Assembly: GCF_023656565.1 (NCBI RefSeq)
Contig: NZ_JAMOKG010000004.1
Coordinates: 124,001-188,000 of the forward strand
Direction of reading: 5' to 3'
From: Flavobacterium tyrosinilyticum
GTDB lineage: Bacteria; Bacteroidota; Bacteroidia; Flavobacteriales; Flavobacteriaceae
Length of the DNA: 64,000 nt
Shown: piece by piece, positions 43,171 through 51,478 of the stretch
Position numbering within the stretch: the stretch's first letter is position 1
Layout of the letters: each line of letters opens with the position of its first letter
Made by a program: the position numbers and the translations under genes
Notes under the pieces: model-generated
The model's input: only the letters and a program-made list of their open reading frames with translations
Told to the model about the DNA's origin: nothing
The model's database searches: none

Positions 43171-43337
43171 AAAGATTTTCTCACACCAAAATTAGATTCT
43201 TGTCTTTTTGAGGCAAGAATAGCACTAAATTATCCTAAAAACTTATTAATAATTTTATTTATAACTAAAATTATTTTGTGTCAAACACCCATGAAACCCC
43301 GATTAGGCAGACTTTCACAAATGTTAACAAAATAGAT

Positions 43338-43367
43338 TTTCAGAAACCATAAATAATTGTATTTTTA
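43338..43367 (+). promoter_or_regulatory. Probable promoter of the parAB operon
   Basis: TTT at 43338 is followed by 19 bases and TATTTTTA (43360-43367), one mismatch from TAnnTTTG, 22 bases upstream of the parA ATG. Confidence 0.4.
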
Positions 43368-43389
43368 CGGTTCAAAATTCAGAAAATAA

Positions 43390-44157
43390 ATGGGCAAAAT
43401 CATTGCTATTGCTAATCAAAAAGGAGGCGTTGGAAAGACTACTACATCAGTAAATCTTGCTGCCTCATTAGGTGTTTTAGAGAAAAAAGTATTATTAATC
43501 GACGCTGATCCACAGGCCAATGCTACATCTGGTCTTGGAATTGACGTAGAAACAGTTGAAACCGGAACTTACCAAATACTTGAACATACTGTAACACCAA
43601 AAGAAGCCGTTTTAAAATGTACAGCTCCAAACGTTGACGTGATCCCTGCTCACATTGACCTTGTTGCTATCGAAATTGAATTGGTTGACAAAGAAAACCG
43701 CGAATACATGCTTAAAAAAGCATTGGAAGAAGCAAAAGAAGAATATGATTATATCATTATCGACTGTGCACCTTCTTTAGGTTTGTTAACCTTGAATGCT
43801 TTAACAGCAGCAGATTCTGTAGTTATTCCTATTCAATGTGAATATTTTGCACTTGAAGGATTAGGAAAATTATTGAACACTATTAAGAGTATTCAAAAAA
43901 TCCACAACCCAGATCTTGACATTGAAGGTTTATTACTAACAATGTACGATTCAAGATTACGTTTATCAAATCAGGTTGTAGAAGAAGTTCAAAAACACTT
44001 TAACGATATGGTTTTTGACACTGTAATTCAGCGAAATGTAAAACTAAGTGAGGCTCCAAGTTTTGGAGAAAGTATCATTAATTATGATGCGACAAGCAAA
44101 GGTGCCGTAAACTATATTCATTTAGCACAGGAAATTATAAAGAAAAACAGTAAATAG
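43390..44157 (+). CDS. parA: ParA/Soj chromosome-partitioning ATPase
   Basis: A 255-residue protein. The deviant Walker A motif is KGGVGKTTTSVNLAASLG at the N terminus. Walker A' is LIDADPQANATSGLG, and Walker B is YDYIIIDCAPSLGLLTLNAL. The C terminus reads RNVKLSEAPSFGESIINYD, a segment typical of chromosomal Soj proteins. With ParB it segregates replication origins. parB starts 5 bases after its stop. This and the next three genes keep an order often seen in Flavobacteria. Confidence 0.95.
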   Translation: MGKIIAIANQKGGVGKTTTSVNLAASLGVLEKKVLLIDADPQANATSGLGIDVETVETGTYQILEHTVTPKEAVLKCTAPNVDVIPAHIDLVAIEIELVDKENREYMLKKALEEAKEEYDYIIIDCAPSLGLLTLNALTAADSVVIPIQCEYFALEGLGKLLNTIKSIQKIHNPDLDIEGLLLTMYDSRLRLSNQVVEEVQKHFNDMVFDTVIQRNVKLSEAPSFGESIINYDATSKGAVNYIHLAQEIIKKNSK

Positions 44158-44162
44158 TTTTT

Positions 44163-45065
44163 ATGACAAAAGTAATTAAAAAACAAGCCTTAGGAAGAGG
44201 ATTATCTGCCTTATTAAAAGATCCGGAAAACGACATCAAATCAGTAGAAGACAAAAATGCTGACAAAGTTGTTGGAAACATCATTGAGCTTGAAATAAGT
44301 GCGATTGAGATAAATCCGTTTCAGCCTAGAAGCAATTTTAATGAAGAATCATTACGCGAGTTAGCCACTTCTATTAAAGAACTTGGTGTAATTCAACCTA
44401 TTACTGTTCGTAAATTAGATTTTAATAAATACCAGTTAATCTCTGGAGAGCGTCGTCTTCGTGCGTCTAAATTAGTAGGCTTAACTCATGTTCCTGCTTA
44501 TATTCGTATTGCAAATGACAACGAATCACTGGTTATGGCTTTGGTTGAAAACATCCAACGTCATGATTTAGATCCAATTGAGATTGCTTTATCATACCAA
44601 CGTTTAATCGACGAAATTCAATTAACTCAAGAACAAATGAGTGAAAGAGTGGGTAAAAAACGTTCGACAATTGCCAATTATTTGCGTCTTTTAAAATTAG
44701 ATCCGATTATCCAGACTGGTATTCGTGATGGTTTTATCAGTATGGGACACGGTAGAGCAATTATCAATATTGAAGATTTAGACGTTCAAACCGATATTTA
44801 CCAAAAAATCGTTAGCCAAAATCTATCTGTTCGCGAAACAGAAGCTTTAGTTAAAAATTACCACGAAGGTTTACAGCCAAAAGCAGATGGAAAGCCAAAA
44901 GCAGATGCTGCATTCGTAGTGAGAGAAACTCAAAAAAATTCTTTCAACGATTATTTTGGTTCAAAAGTTGATATAAAAGTCGCTGGTAACGGAAAAGGAA
45001 AAATTACAATTCCATTTAATTCTGAAGCTGACTTTAACAGAATTATGAAATTAATAAACGGATAG
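44163..45065 (+). CDS. parB: ParB chromosome-partitioning protein
   Basis: A 300-residue protein. The N-terminal ParA-contact segment contains KQALGRGLSALLKD. The CTPase/clamp region reads NPFQPRSNFNEESLRELATSI and SGERRLRASKLVG, with ENIQRHDLDPIEIALSYQRL. A helix-turn-helix reads TQEQMSERVGKKRSTIANYLRLL. It binds parS and loads ParA. The next gene starts with a GTG that shares the last base of its stop codon. Confidence 0.95.
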   Translation: MTKVIKKQALGRGLSALLKDPENDIKSVEDKNADKVVGNIIELEISAIEINPFQPRSNFNEESLRELATSIKELGVIQPITVRKLDFNKYQLISGERRLRASKLVGLTHVPAYIRIANDNESLVMALVENIQRHDLDPIEIALSYQRLIDEIQLTQEQMSERVGKKRSTIANYLRLLKLDPIIQTGIRDGFISMGHGRAIINIEDLDVQTDIYQKIVSQNLSVRETEALVKNYHEGLQPKADGKPKADAAFVVRETQKNSFNDYFGSKVDIKVAGNGKGKITIPFNSEADFNRIMKLING

Positions 45066-45625
45066 TGAATAAAATTGTCCCCATTGGTCTATTGTTCTTT
45101 CTAACAGGAACCGTTTCTCTTTTTGCCCAGGTAAAAGAAGACACGGTTTTGGTCGTAAAAGACACCACATCATTAGAAGAAATAGATCCGCTTACACCAG
45201 CAAAAGCAGCTTTTTACTCTGCAGTTCTACCTGGTTTAGGTCAAGCATACAACAAAAAATACTGGAAAATTCCATTGGTTTACGGAGCAATCGGAACAAG
45301 TTTGTATTTCTACATAGACAACAATAAAAAATACCATGATTATCGTGACGCCTACAAACGAAGATTAGAAGGTTATAACGATGACAATTACAAATATCTG
45401 GATGATAGCCGACTTATTGCTGGACAAAAATTCTACCAAAGAAATAGAGATTTATCTGCTTTATTCGTTGTCGGATTCTATGTTTTAAACATAATCGATG
45501 CCAATGTTGACGCTGCGTTGATACAATTTAATGTAAACGAAAGACTTTCAATGCGTCCAGAAATTTATCCTGCCGATGTAACATTCAAACCAAACGTGGG
45601 TCTAACTTTTAATTATAAGTTTTAA
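45065..45625 (+). CDS. DUF5683-family membrane protein
   Basis: A 186-residue protein starting with GTG and overlapping the parB stop by one base. It has a signal-peptide-like N terminus, then the family core PAKAAFYSAVLPGLGQAYNKKYWKIPLVYGAIGTSLYFYI with a membrane hairpin. A polar region with YHDYRDAYKRRLEGYNDD follows, then a second helix FVVGFYVLNIIDANVDAAL. The function is unknown, but the position after parB is conserved in this group. Confidence 0.87.
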   Translation: MNKIVPIGLLFFLTGTVSLFAQVKEDTVLVVKDTTSLEEIDPLTPAKAAFYSAVLPGLGQAYNKKYWKIPLVYGAIGTSLYFYIDNNKKYHDYRDAYKRRLEGYNDDNYKYLDDSRLIAGQKFYQRNRDLSALFVVGFYVLNIIDANVDAALIQFNVNERLSMRPEIYPADVTFKPNVGLTFNYKF

Positions 45626-45665
45626 TAGATTGAATTCTATTTAAAAAATCAAAAAACAAATCATA

Positions 45666-46367
45666 ATGAAAATTGCGCTTTTAGGATACGGAAAAATGGG
45701 TAAAGTAATCGAAAGAATTGCTTTAGAAAGAGGTCATGAAATAGTTTTAAGGAAAGATGAATTTAACACCTATGACGGGCTTTCAACAGCCGATGTTGCC
45801 ATCGATTTCAGCGTTCCATCAGCAGCAGTGAGCAACATTTCTGCATCTTTTAACGCTAATGTCCCTGTGGTATCAGGAACTACTGGCTGGTTAGAACATT
45901 ATGACGAAATGATTGCACTTTGTAATGAGAAAAAAGGAGGTTTTATTTCAAGTTCGAACTTCAGCTTGGGAGTAAATATTTTCTTCGGACTAAATGAATA
46001 TTTAGCTAAAATCATGAAGCAATTCGATTCTTATAAAGTTTCGATGGAAGAAATTCACCATATCCACAAACTTGATGCTCCAAGCGGAACAGCTATTTCT
46101 TTAGCTCAAGGCGTTATCCAAAACAGCGACTATGCAAATTGGACTATGGATGAAGCAAAAAAGAATGAAATTCATATTGAAGCAAAAAGAATTGGAGAAG
46201 TACCTGGAACACACACTGTAAATTACGATTCTGCAATTGACAGCATCGAAATTAAACATACTGCTCATAACCGCGAAGGTTTTGCCCTTGGCGCTGTCGT
46301 TGCTGCAGAATGGCTAGCAGGAAAACAGGGAATTTTCTCTATGAAAGATGTACTAAACTTACAATAA
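45666..46367 (+). CDS. dapB: 4-hydroxy-tetrahydrodipicolinate reductase
   Basis: A 233-residue protein. The NAD(P)-binding motif is MKIALLGYGKMGKVIERIA, and VVSGTTGWLEHYDEM and SSNFSLGVNIFFGLNEYLA follow. The catalytic signature is EEIHHIHKLDAPSGTAISLA, with the proton-donor His and the substrate Lys. The C terminus reads EIKHTAHNREGFALGAVVAAEWL. It reduces the DapA product in lysine and diaminopimelate synthesis for the cell wall. Slightly short versus the enterobacterial enzyme, as usual in Bacteroidota. Confidence 0.94.
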   Translation: MKIALLGYGKMGKVIERIALERGHEIVLRKDEFNTYDGLSTADVAIDFSVPSAAVSNISASFNANVPVVSGTTGWLEHYDEMIALCNEKKGGFISSSNFSLGVNIFFGLNEYLAKIMKQFDSYKVSMEEIHHIHKLDAPSGTAISLAQGVIQNSDYANWTMDEAKKNEIHIEAKRIGEVPGTHTVNYDSAIDSIEIKHTAHNREGFALGAVVAAEWLAGKQGIFSMKDVLNLQ

Positions 46368-46423
46368 TTGACCAAAATTCAGGATTATTAAAAACTTGAA
46401 TTTGAAACTTAAAATACAATATT

Positions 46424-47977
46424 ATGACACTTTACTCTTGGTTCGTATTTTTCTTAGCCGTTCAAATTATTCATTTTCTTGGAACATGGAAATTGTATCA
46501 GGCAGCAGGAAGAAAAAGCTGGGAAGCAGCAATTCCGGTATACAATTCTATCGTTTTAATGAAGATTATCGGACGCCCAACATGGTGGACATTACTACTT
46601 TTCATCCCAATCATCAACTTGATTATGTTTCCAGTTATTTGGGTGGAAACGCTAAGAACCTTTGGCAAAAAATCAACTCTAGACACTATTTTAGGACTTT
46701 TTACATTCGGTTTTTACATCTATGTTGTTAATTATACTCAAAAATTAGAGTACCATAAAGACCGCAAATTAACTCCTGAAAATAAAGCGGCAGATACTGT
46801 TAGCTCTTTATTGTTCGCCATTATAGTCGCAACTTTAGTCCATACTTATGTTGTACAGCCTTACACAATTCCAACATCATCTTTAGAAAAATCTTTATTG
46901 ATTGGCGATTTCTTATTTGTAAGCAAATTAAACTATGGCCCTAGAGTTCCAATGACAACTGTTGCATTACCAATGGTTCACGACTCTATTCCTTTAACAA
47001 AAAGTAAATCATATTTAAGCTGGCCACAATTACCTTATTTTAGGTTGCCAGCTATTCAGAAAATAAACCGATGCGACATTGTCGTCTTCAACTGGCCGGT
47101 CGATACAGTTCACTATTTCTTCGAACCAAAAGGAAGACCGGGTGTTATCAAGCCAATTGATAAAAAATCAAACTATGTAAAAAGATGTGTTGGTATTCCT
47201 GGAGACAGCTTATCAATAAAAGACGGTTATGTTTTTATTAACGGAAAAAAACTAGTTTTGCCTGAAAGAGCAAAACCTCAGTACTCATACGCTGTAGCAT
47301 TAGACGGAAAAACATCTATTGACTTTGAAACTATTTTCAAAGAATTAGATATTACAGATCCAGCAGGTTTTAGAACTGAAAAAAGAGACACTCTTTATCT
47401 AGGTGCATTAACAGAAGCTGGAGCAGAAAGATTTAAACACACTCCAGGAGTTACTGCTGTAATTAGAAAAGTTGACACAGGAGACAACAACGACATTTTC
47501 CCTCACATCAACAAATGGAACCAAGACAACATGGGACCTATTTACATTCCTGAAGCGGGAAAAACAGTTGCCTTAACAAATGAGTCTCTTCCTTTCTACA
47601 AAGAGATTATCACCAATTATGAAGGAAATACATTAGAACTGCAAGGTTCAAAATTCATAATTAACGGAAAACCTGCAACAACATACACCTTCAAACAAAA
47701 CTATTACTGGATGATGGGAGACAACCGTCACAACTCAGAAGACAGCCGTTATTGGGGTTACGTTCCTGAAGATCATATCGTAGGAAAACCAGTTTTCATT
47801 TGGATGAGCTGGGATACTAACGGAAAAGGCATCAATAAAGTTCGCTGGAGCCGAGTATTTACAACTGTAGATGGTGAAGGTCAGCCTCAATCTTACTTCA
47901 AATACTTCTTAATTCTTCTAGCTATCTATTTTGTAGGAGATTTTATTTGGAAAAAAAGAAGAGAGAATAAAGCATAA
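46424..47977 (+). CDS. lepB: Signal peptidase I with extra N-terminal membrane domain
   Basis: A 517-residue protein, longer than typical LepB. The first ~130 residues contain several helices (YSWFVFFLAVQIIHFLGTWKLYQAAGRKSWEAAIPVYN; WTLLLFIPIINLIMFPVIW), matching the DUF5684-type extension of Bacteroidota signal peptidases. The catalytic Ser is in YTIPTSSLEKSLLIGDFLFV and the Lys in SNYVKRCVGIPGDSL. The GDNRHNSEDSRYWGYVP box follows. A final helix precedes the basic C terminus. It cleaves signal peptides at the periplasmic face. Confidence 0.93.
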   Translation: MTLYSWFVFFLAVQIIHFLGTWKLYQAAGRKSWEAAIPVYNSIVLMKIIGRPTWWTLLLFIPIINLIMFPVIWVETLRTFGKKSTLDTILGLFTFGFYIYVVNYTQKLEYHKDRKLTPENKAADTVSSLLFAIIVATLVHTYVVQPYTIPTSSLEKSLLIGDFLFVSKLNYGPRVPMTTVALPMVHDSIPLTKSKSYLSWPQLPYFRLPAIQKINRCDIVVFNWPVDTVHYFFEPKGRPGVIKPIDKKSNYVKRCVGIPGDSLSIKDGYVFINGKKLVLPERAKPQYSYAVALDGKTSIDFETIFKELDITDPAGFRTEKRDTLYLGALTEAGAERFKHTPGVTAVIRKVDTGDNNDIFPHINKWNQDNMGPIYIPEAGKTVALTNESLPFYKEIITNYEGNTLELQGSKFIINGKPATTYTFKQNYYWMMGDNRHNSEDSRYWGYVPEDHIVGKPVFIWMSWDTNGKGINKVRWSRVFTTVDGEGQPQSYFKYFLILLAIYFVGDFIWKKRRENKA

Positions 47978-47997
47978 TTAAAAAAAAGTTATTTTTG

Positions 47998-48044
47998 TAT
48001 CAGGTTTCAAGTTTCACGTTTTTACGTCAACTTGAAACCTGATA
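47998..48044. repeat. Fold-back repeat of the TTGAAACCTGA family
   Basis: TATCAGGTTTCAAGTT (47998-48013) and AACTTGAAACCTGATA (48029-48044) match perfectly over 16 bases, and the loop itself contains ACGT-TTTT-ACGT. TTGAAAC follows once more at 48054. The unit lies between lepB and the WbqC gene. Confidence 0.85.
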
Positions 48045-48068
48045 CTTTTAAACTTGAAACAAAACGAA

Positions 48069-48683
48069 ATGAATTCCTTAATACTTCCAACTTATTTTCC
48101 ATCTATCAGTCATTTTGCCGTAATTGCGCAATCTGACAGCATCACTTTTGAAATGGAAGATAATTTTCAGAAACAAACTAATAGAAATAGAACTTACATC
48201 TATAGTCCTAATGGAATTCAATTATTAAATATCCCTGTTAAGCATTCTAAAGCGACACATCAGAAAACAAAAGAGGTTTTGATCGAAAACGAATTTGATT
48301 GGCAGAAACAGCATTTTAAATCGCTTGAAGCAGCATATAGAGGCTCTCCGTTCTTCGAGTACTTTGAAGACGATATTGCTCCTATTTTTGAGAAAAAACA
48401 CCATTTTTTGATGGATTTAAACTTCGAAGTTTTAGACATTGTTACGAAATGTCTTAGAATGAAATTAGAATTTGGAAAAACAACAGAATATTTTCATGAA
48501 GTAAATGATTTTACCGATTTCAGATATTTGGCAAATGGTAAAAAAGATGCAAATTCTTTCGAAAAATACACTCAGGTTTTTGACGACAAACATGGCTTCA
48601 TCAACAATTTAAGTGTTTTGGATTTACTTTTTAATGAAGGTAAGTTTGCAATGGATTATCTAAAAACACAGAAAATCATATAA
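48069..48683 (+). CDS. WbqC-family protein
   Basis: A 204-residue protein. The N terminus LILPTYFPSISHFAVIAQSDSITFEM, with TNRNRTYIYSPNGIQLLNIPVKH and FDWQKQHFKSLEAAYRGSPFFEYFEDDI, matches the WbqC-like group found near O-antigen or core genes and proposed to act in sugar or amino-acid modification of surface polysaccharide. Start 48069 is an ATG; the TTG at 48054 lies inside the repeat and is less likely. It closes the parA-lepB block. Confidence 0.87.
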   Translation: MNSLILPTYFPSISHFAVIAQSDSITFEMEDNFQKQTNRNRTYIYSPNGIQLLNIPVKHSKATHQKTKEVLIENEFDWQKQHFKSLEAAYRGSPFFEYFEDDIAPIFEKKHHFLMDLNFEVLDIVTKCLRMKLEFGKTTEYFHEVNDFTDFRYLANGKKDANSFEKYTQVFDDKHGFINNLSVLDLLFNEGKFAMDYLKTQKII

Positions 48684-48684
48684 G

Positions 48685-48726
48685 CTATGAATTATGAGTT
48701 ATAAGTTATGAATTATTAATTCTCAT
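48685..48726. repeat. TATGAATTATGAGTTA-type repeat
   Basis: TATGAATTATGAGTTATAAG is followed by TTATGAATTATTAATTCTCATA. TATGAATTA occurs twice, and TATGAG can pair with CTCATA. It lies just after the WbqC stop codon. Confidence 0.5.
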
Positions 48727-48758
48727 ATTGCCTTAACTTTTCACTTTCTGCTAATAAA

Positions 48759-49805
48759 TCATTCCACCAAAAGTCTTGTCATTATGGGATAATGATCTGA
48801 GTTTTCGAAATCAGAGAAACTTTCAAATTGCTTTACTTTCATTTTACTGTCTGTAAAAATATAGTCAATTCTTGCAGGATAATATTTAAACTTATAGGTA
48901 GCTCCAAAACCTTCTCCGGCTTCTTCAAAGGCATCTTTTAGCTTGCCTTTAATACTTCTATAAACATAAGAAAACGGACTATTATTCATGTCGCCACAAA
49001 TAATAATCGGATAATTGCATTTCTTAATATGCTCTTTAAAAATTTCAGCCTGTTCTTGCTGCTGTGTAAATCCTTTACTGATTCTAGCATAAATACGCTG
49101 TGATTTTTTCTGATTTACATTATCAATATCATCAGAAATCTCGCTTACATCTGGAGATATCTTAATGGATTGCAAGTGCATATTATAGACACGAATAATA
49201 TCTTTTCCGCGCTTAATATCAGCATAAACAACATTATTATCTGATTTAGGAAAAACAATCTTTCCTTCGTCTATAATAGGAAATTTAGAAAAAATAGCCT
49301 GTCCCGTTTTAATTTTTTTACCATCAATAAAAATATAACGGTGCGGATATACTTTTAAATCTAAATGTGCAGAATTTGAATATTCTTGAATACACAAAAT
49401 GTCAGGATCTTTTTCGTCGATAAAAGATTTAATATTGGACGGAATATCATCACGATCCAACCACTTAAAGACATTAAACAGACGTACATTATAACTCATC
49501 ACAGAAAAATCCTTTTCGTCCTTCACATACTCTTTTCCAGAAAACTTATAAAATTTACTAATAAATGTAATTCCTGTTAGCAAAACCAAACCAGACAAAA
49601 TAAGACGTTTTTTAAACTGAATTCCCCAATAGATAAAAAACAATGTGTTGGCCACAAAAAAGGCCGGCATAAACAAAGTAAGCACCGATAAAAGCGGAAA
49701 ACTTTTAGGTGCTAAAAAAGGCAAAACATAGACGCTAAATGTAAGCACAGTCAGCACTATGTTCAAAAAGAACATTATTTTATTAAACCAAGAAAGGTTT
49801 TTCAT
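48759..49805 (-). CDS. Membrane-anchored endonuclease/exonuclease/phosphatase (EEP) family protein
   Basis: A 348-residue protein. Three N-terminal membrane helices (about 8-90: IMFFLNIVLTVLTFSVYVLPFL, AFFVANTLFFIYWGI, LILSGLVLLTGITFI). The EEP fold follows with FSVMSYNVRLFNVFKWLD, the metal-site Glu in ILCIQEYSN, GDMNNSPFSYVY, RIDYIFTDSKM and the general base in FENSDHYPIMTRLLVE. Relatives hydrolyse phosphoesters in DNA, RNA or lipids; the substrate is unknown. It lies last in the mutL-rhomboid-rhomboid operon. Confidence 0.86.
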   Translation of the reverse strand: MKNLSWFNKIMFFLNIVLTVLTFSVYVLPFLAPKSFPLLSVLTLFMPAFFVANTLFFIYWGIQFKKRLILSGLVLLTGITFISKFYKFSGKEYVKDEKDFSVMSYNVRLFNVFKWLDRDDIPSNIKSFIDEKDPDILCIQEYSNSAHLDLKVYPHRYIFIDGKKIKTGQAIFSKFPIIDEGKIVFPKSDNNVVYADIKRGKDIIRVYNMHLQSIKISPDVSEISDDIDNVNQKKSQRIYARISKGFTQQQEQAEIFKEHIKKCNYPIIICGDMNNSPFSYVYRSIKGKLKDAFEEAGEGFGATYKFKYYPARIDYIFTDSKMKVKQFESFSDFENSDHYPIMTRLLVE

Positions 49806-49822
49806 ATTTATCTCCTACAAGT

Positions 49823-50686
49823 TTATTTTCCAGCTTTAAATAAAAACTCTTTTTCTTCTTTTGTCAAGCAGTCGTATCCTGACTGGCTTATTTTGTCTAA
49901 AATCTCATCAATCTGTTGCTGCGTTTTATCTTTCGTAACAATTCGCGATGTGGTTTTTTCTGTAGGTTTTCTGTAATTTTTATGAACTTTTGTAAATGGG
50001 GTCGTAGGTGATTTTTTAAAGAGATTCGCAAAGAAATCTAAAGTTTTAGAAACGATAGTACTTAAATCGGTACCGTTTTGTAGCAATTTAATATAAAGAA
50101 AACCGAAGAAGGCACCAGCTAGATGAGAAATATGCCCACCCATGTTTCCAAGACGAAACTGCATCAAATCTAAAATTATAATAACAGCAGTAATATGCCA
50201 AAGCTTTACATTTCCAAATAGAAACAAGCGAACATTCATTAGCGGAGAATAAGTTGTTGTAGCGACCAAAATTGCCATGATGGCAGCAGATGCTCCAACA
50301 ATGGAACCTCCAATATTAGACAGATAAAAACTCAGTGCAAAAGCCACTCCTGCAAAAAGAGCACTTAAAAGATATAATCCTAAATATTGCTTTTGAGTAA
50401 AATATGTTAGAAACAAAGAGCTGGCAAAATTAAGCACCATCATATTAAACAATAAATGCAAAAATCCATCATGAAAGAAAGCGTACGTTAAAAAAGTCCA
50501 AGGTTTAAACATAAAAACCTGAGGATCTGAAGACAAAGCAATCCAACTCGGAAAATTAAAAAAACCATTTGAATAGTTATAGAAGAAAATAAGCGATACA
50601 ATAAAACATGCTATATTCCAGTACATGACACGCATGGCAATACCTCCTAATCTATATTGTAATTTTAAATCGTCTAAAATATTCAT
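49823..50686 (-). CDS. Rhomboid-family intramembrane serine protease with C-terminal DUF6576-like tail
   Basis: A 287-residue protein. The N-terminal soluble helix is followed by six hydrophobic helices. The catalytic Ser is in GGSIVGASAAIMAILVATT (GxSx) and the His in GNMGGHISHLAGAFFGFLY. The L1-type segment FHDGFLHLLFNMMVLNF is typical. The C-terminal ~60 residues end in QIDEILDKISQSGYDCLTKEEKEFL, a small helical module often seen on Flavobacterial rhomboids. It lies 42 bases downstream of the other rhomboid gene; the two differ in length and active-site context. Confidence 0.9.
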   Translation of the reverse strand: MNILDDLKLQYRLGGIAMRVMYWNIACFIVSLIFFYNYSNGFFNFPSWIALSSDPQVFMFKPWTFLTYAFFHDGFLHLLFNMMVLNFASSLFLTYFTQKQYLGLYLLSALFAGVAFALSFYLSNIGGSIVGASAAIMAILVATTTYSPLMNVRLFLFGNVKLWHITAVIIILDLMQFRLGNMGGHISHLAGAFFGFLYIKLLQNGTDLSTIVSKTLDFFANLFKKSPTTPFTKVHKNYRKPTEKTTSRIVTKDKTQQQIDEILDKISQSGYDCLTKEEKEFLFKAGK

Positions 50687-50728
50687 AGAAACTCTTTTGT
50701 TTTAGAATTTGTACTTTAAAGTTAAAAA

Positions 50729-51478
50729 TTAATTCCAACGGTTGTTATTAAACTGATTTTTTTTCCAGTACCACATCATTAAAAAACCAGTAATTGCACC
50801 TCCAACGTGAGCAAAATGCGCTATACCTGTACCACCACCGCCAAACAGAGAAGTACCTTTAACACCTAAAAACAAATCCATTAATAAAAGTCCAGGAACA
50901 AAGTATTTAGCTTTGATTGGAACTGGAATAAACAAAAGTGCCAATTCTGCATTAGGAAACATAAAAGCAAAAGCAGTCAGCAAACCGTAAATAGCACCAG
51001 ATGCCCCAACAACAGTTCCAATGTAAGAGCTTGTAAATCCGTCAAATTGAGCTGAACTTACTAAGCTTTGCCATCTCGTATCGATTTTTCCCTGACTTAA
51101 AATATTTAAGATATCAGCTTTATGAAATCCGTTTGCTGTCAATATATTAATGGTATCCTCAAAAAAGTAATAATTTACCGCTGTATGAAGCAATGCCGAA
51201 CCTAAACCACAAGAAATGTAAAAAAATAAAAACTTTTTACCTCCCCAAAAATGCTCTAAAGCAGATCCAAAAGAAACCAATGCAAACATATTAAACGCAA
51301 TATGCATAATTCCGCCATGCATAAACATATGCGTAATAGGCTGCCATACACGGAAACTTGGATTTTCTGGAAAGAACATCGCAAAATACTCGTAAGATAC
51401 TGGCACTAATTGAGAGCCAATAAAAAATATAATATTAATAATAAGCAGTTGTTTAACTACTGGAGTCATATTCATCAT
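50729..51478 (-). CDS. Rhomboid-family intramembrane serine protease
   Basis: A 249-residue protein with six helices. FMHGGIMHIAFNMFALVSFGSALE is the L1 region. The active Ser is in VVGASGAIYGLLTAFAFMFPN and the His in GIAHFAHVGGAITGFLMMWY. It is the plain rhomboid of the pair and lacks the C-terminal tail of its neighbour. Its start overlaps the mutL stop by 4 bases (51475-51478), so it is translationally coupled to mutL. Substrates are unknown. Confidence 0.92.
   Translation of the reverse strand: MMNMTPVVKQLLIINIIFFIGSQLVPVSYEYFAMFFPENPSFRVWQPITHMFMHGGIMHIAFNMFALVSFGSALEHFWGGKKFLFFYISCGLGSALLHTAVNYYFFEDTINILTANGFHKADILNILSQGKIDTRWQSLVSSAQFDGFTSSYIGTVVGASGAIYGLLTAFAFMFPNAELALLFIPVPIKAKYFVPGLLLMDLFLGVKGTSLFGGGGTGIAHFAHVGGAITGFLMMWYWKKNQFNNNRWN

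Noticed and set aside
48008..48017. GTTTCACGT half-match to parS near lepB
   Set aside because: Only one half of the palindrome fits; the other half is ruined by a T-run and the stretch belongs to a TTGAAAC fold-back. No full parS was seen near parAB.
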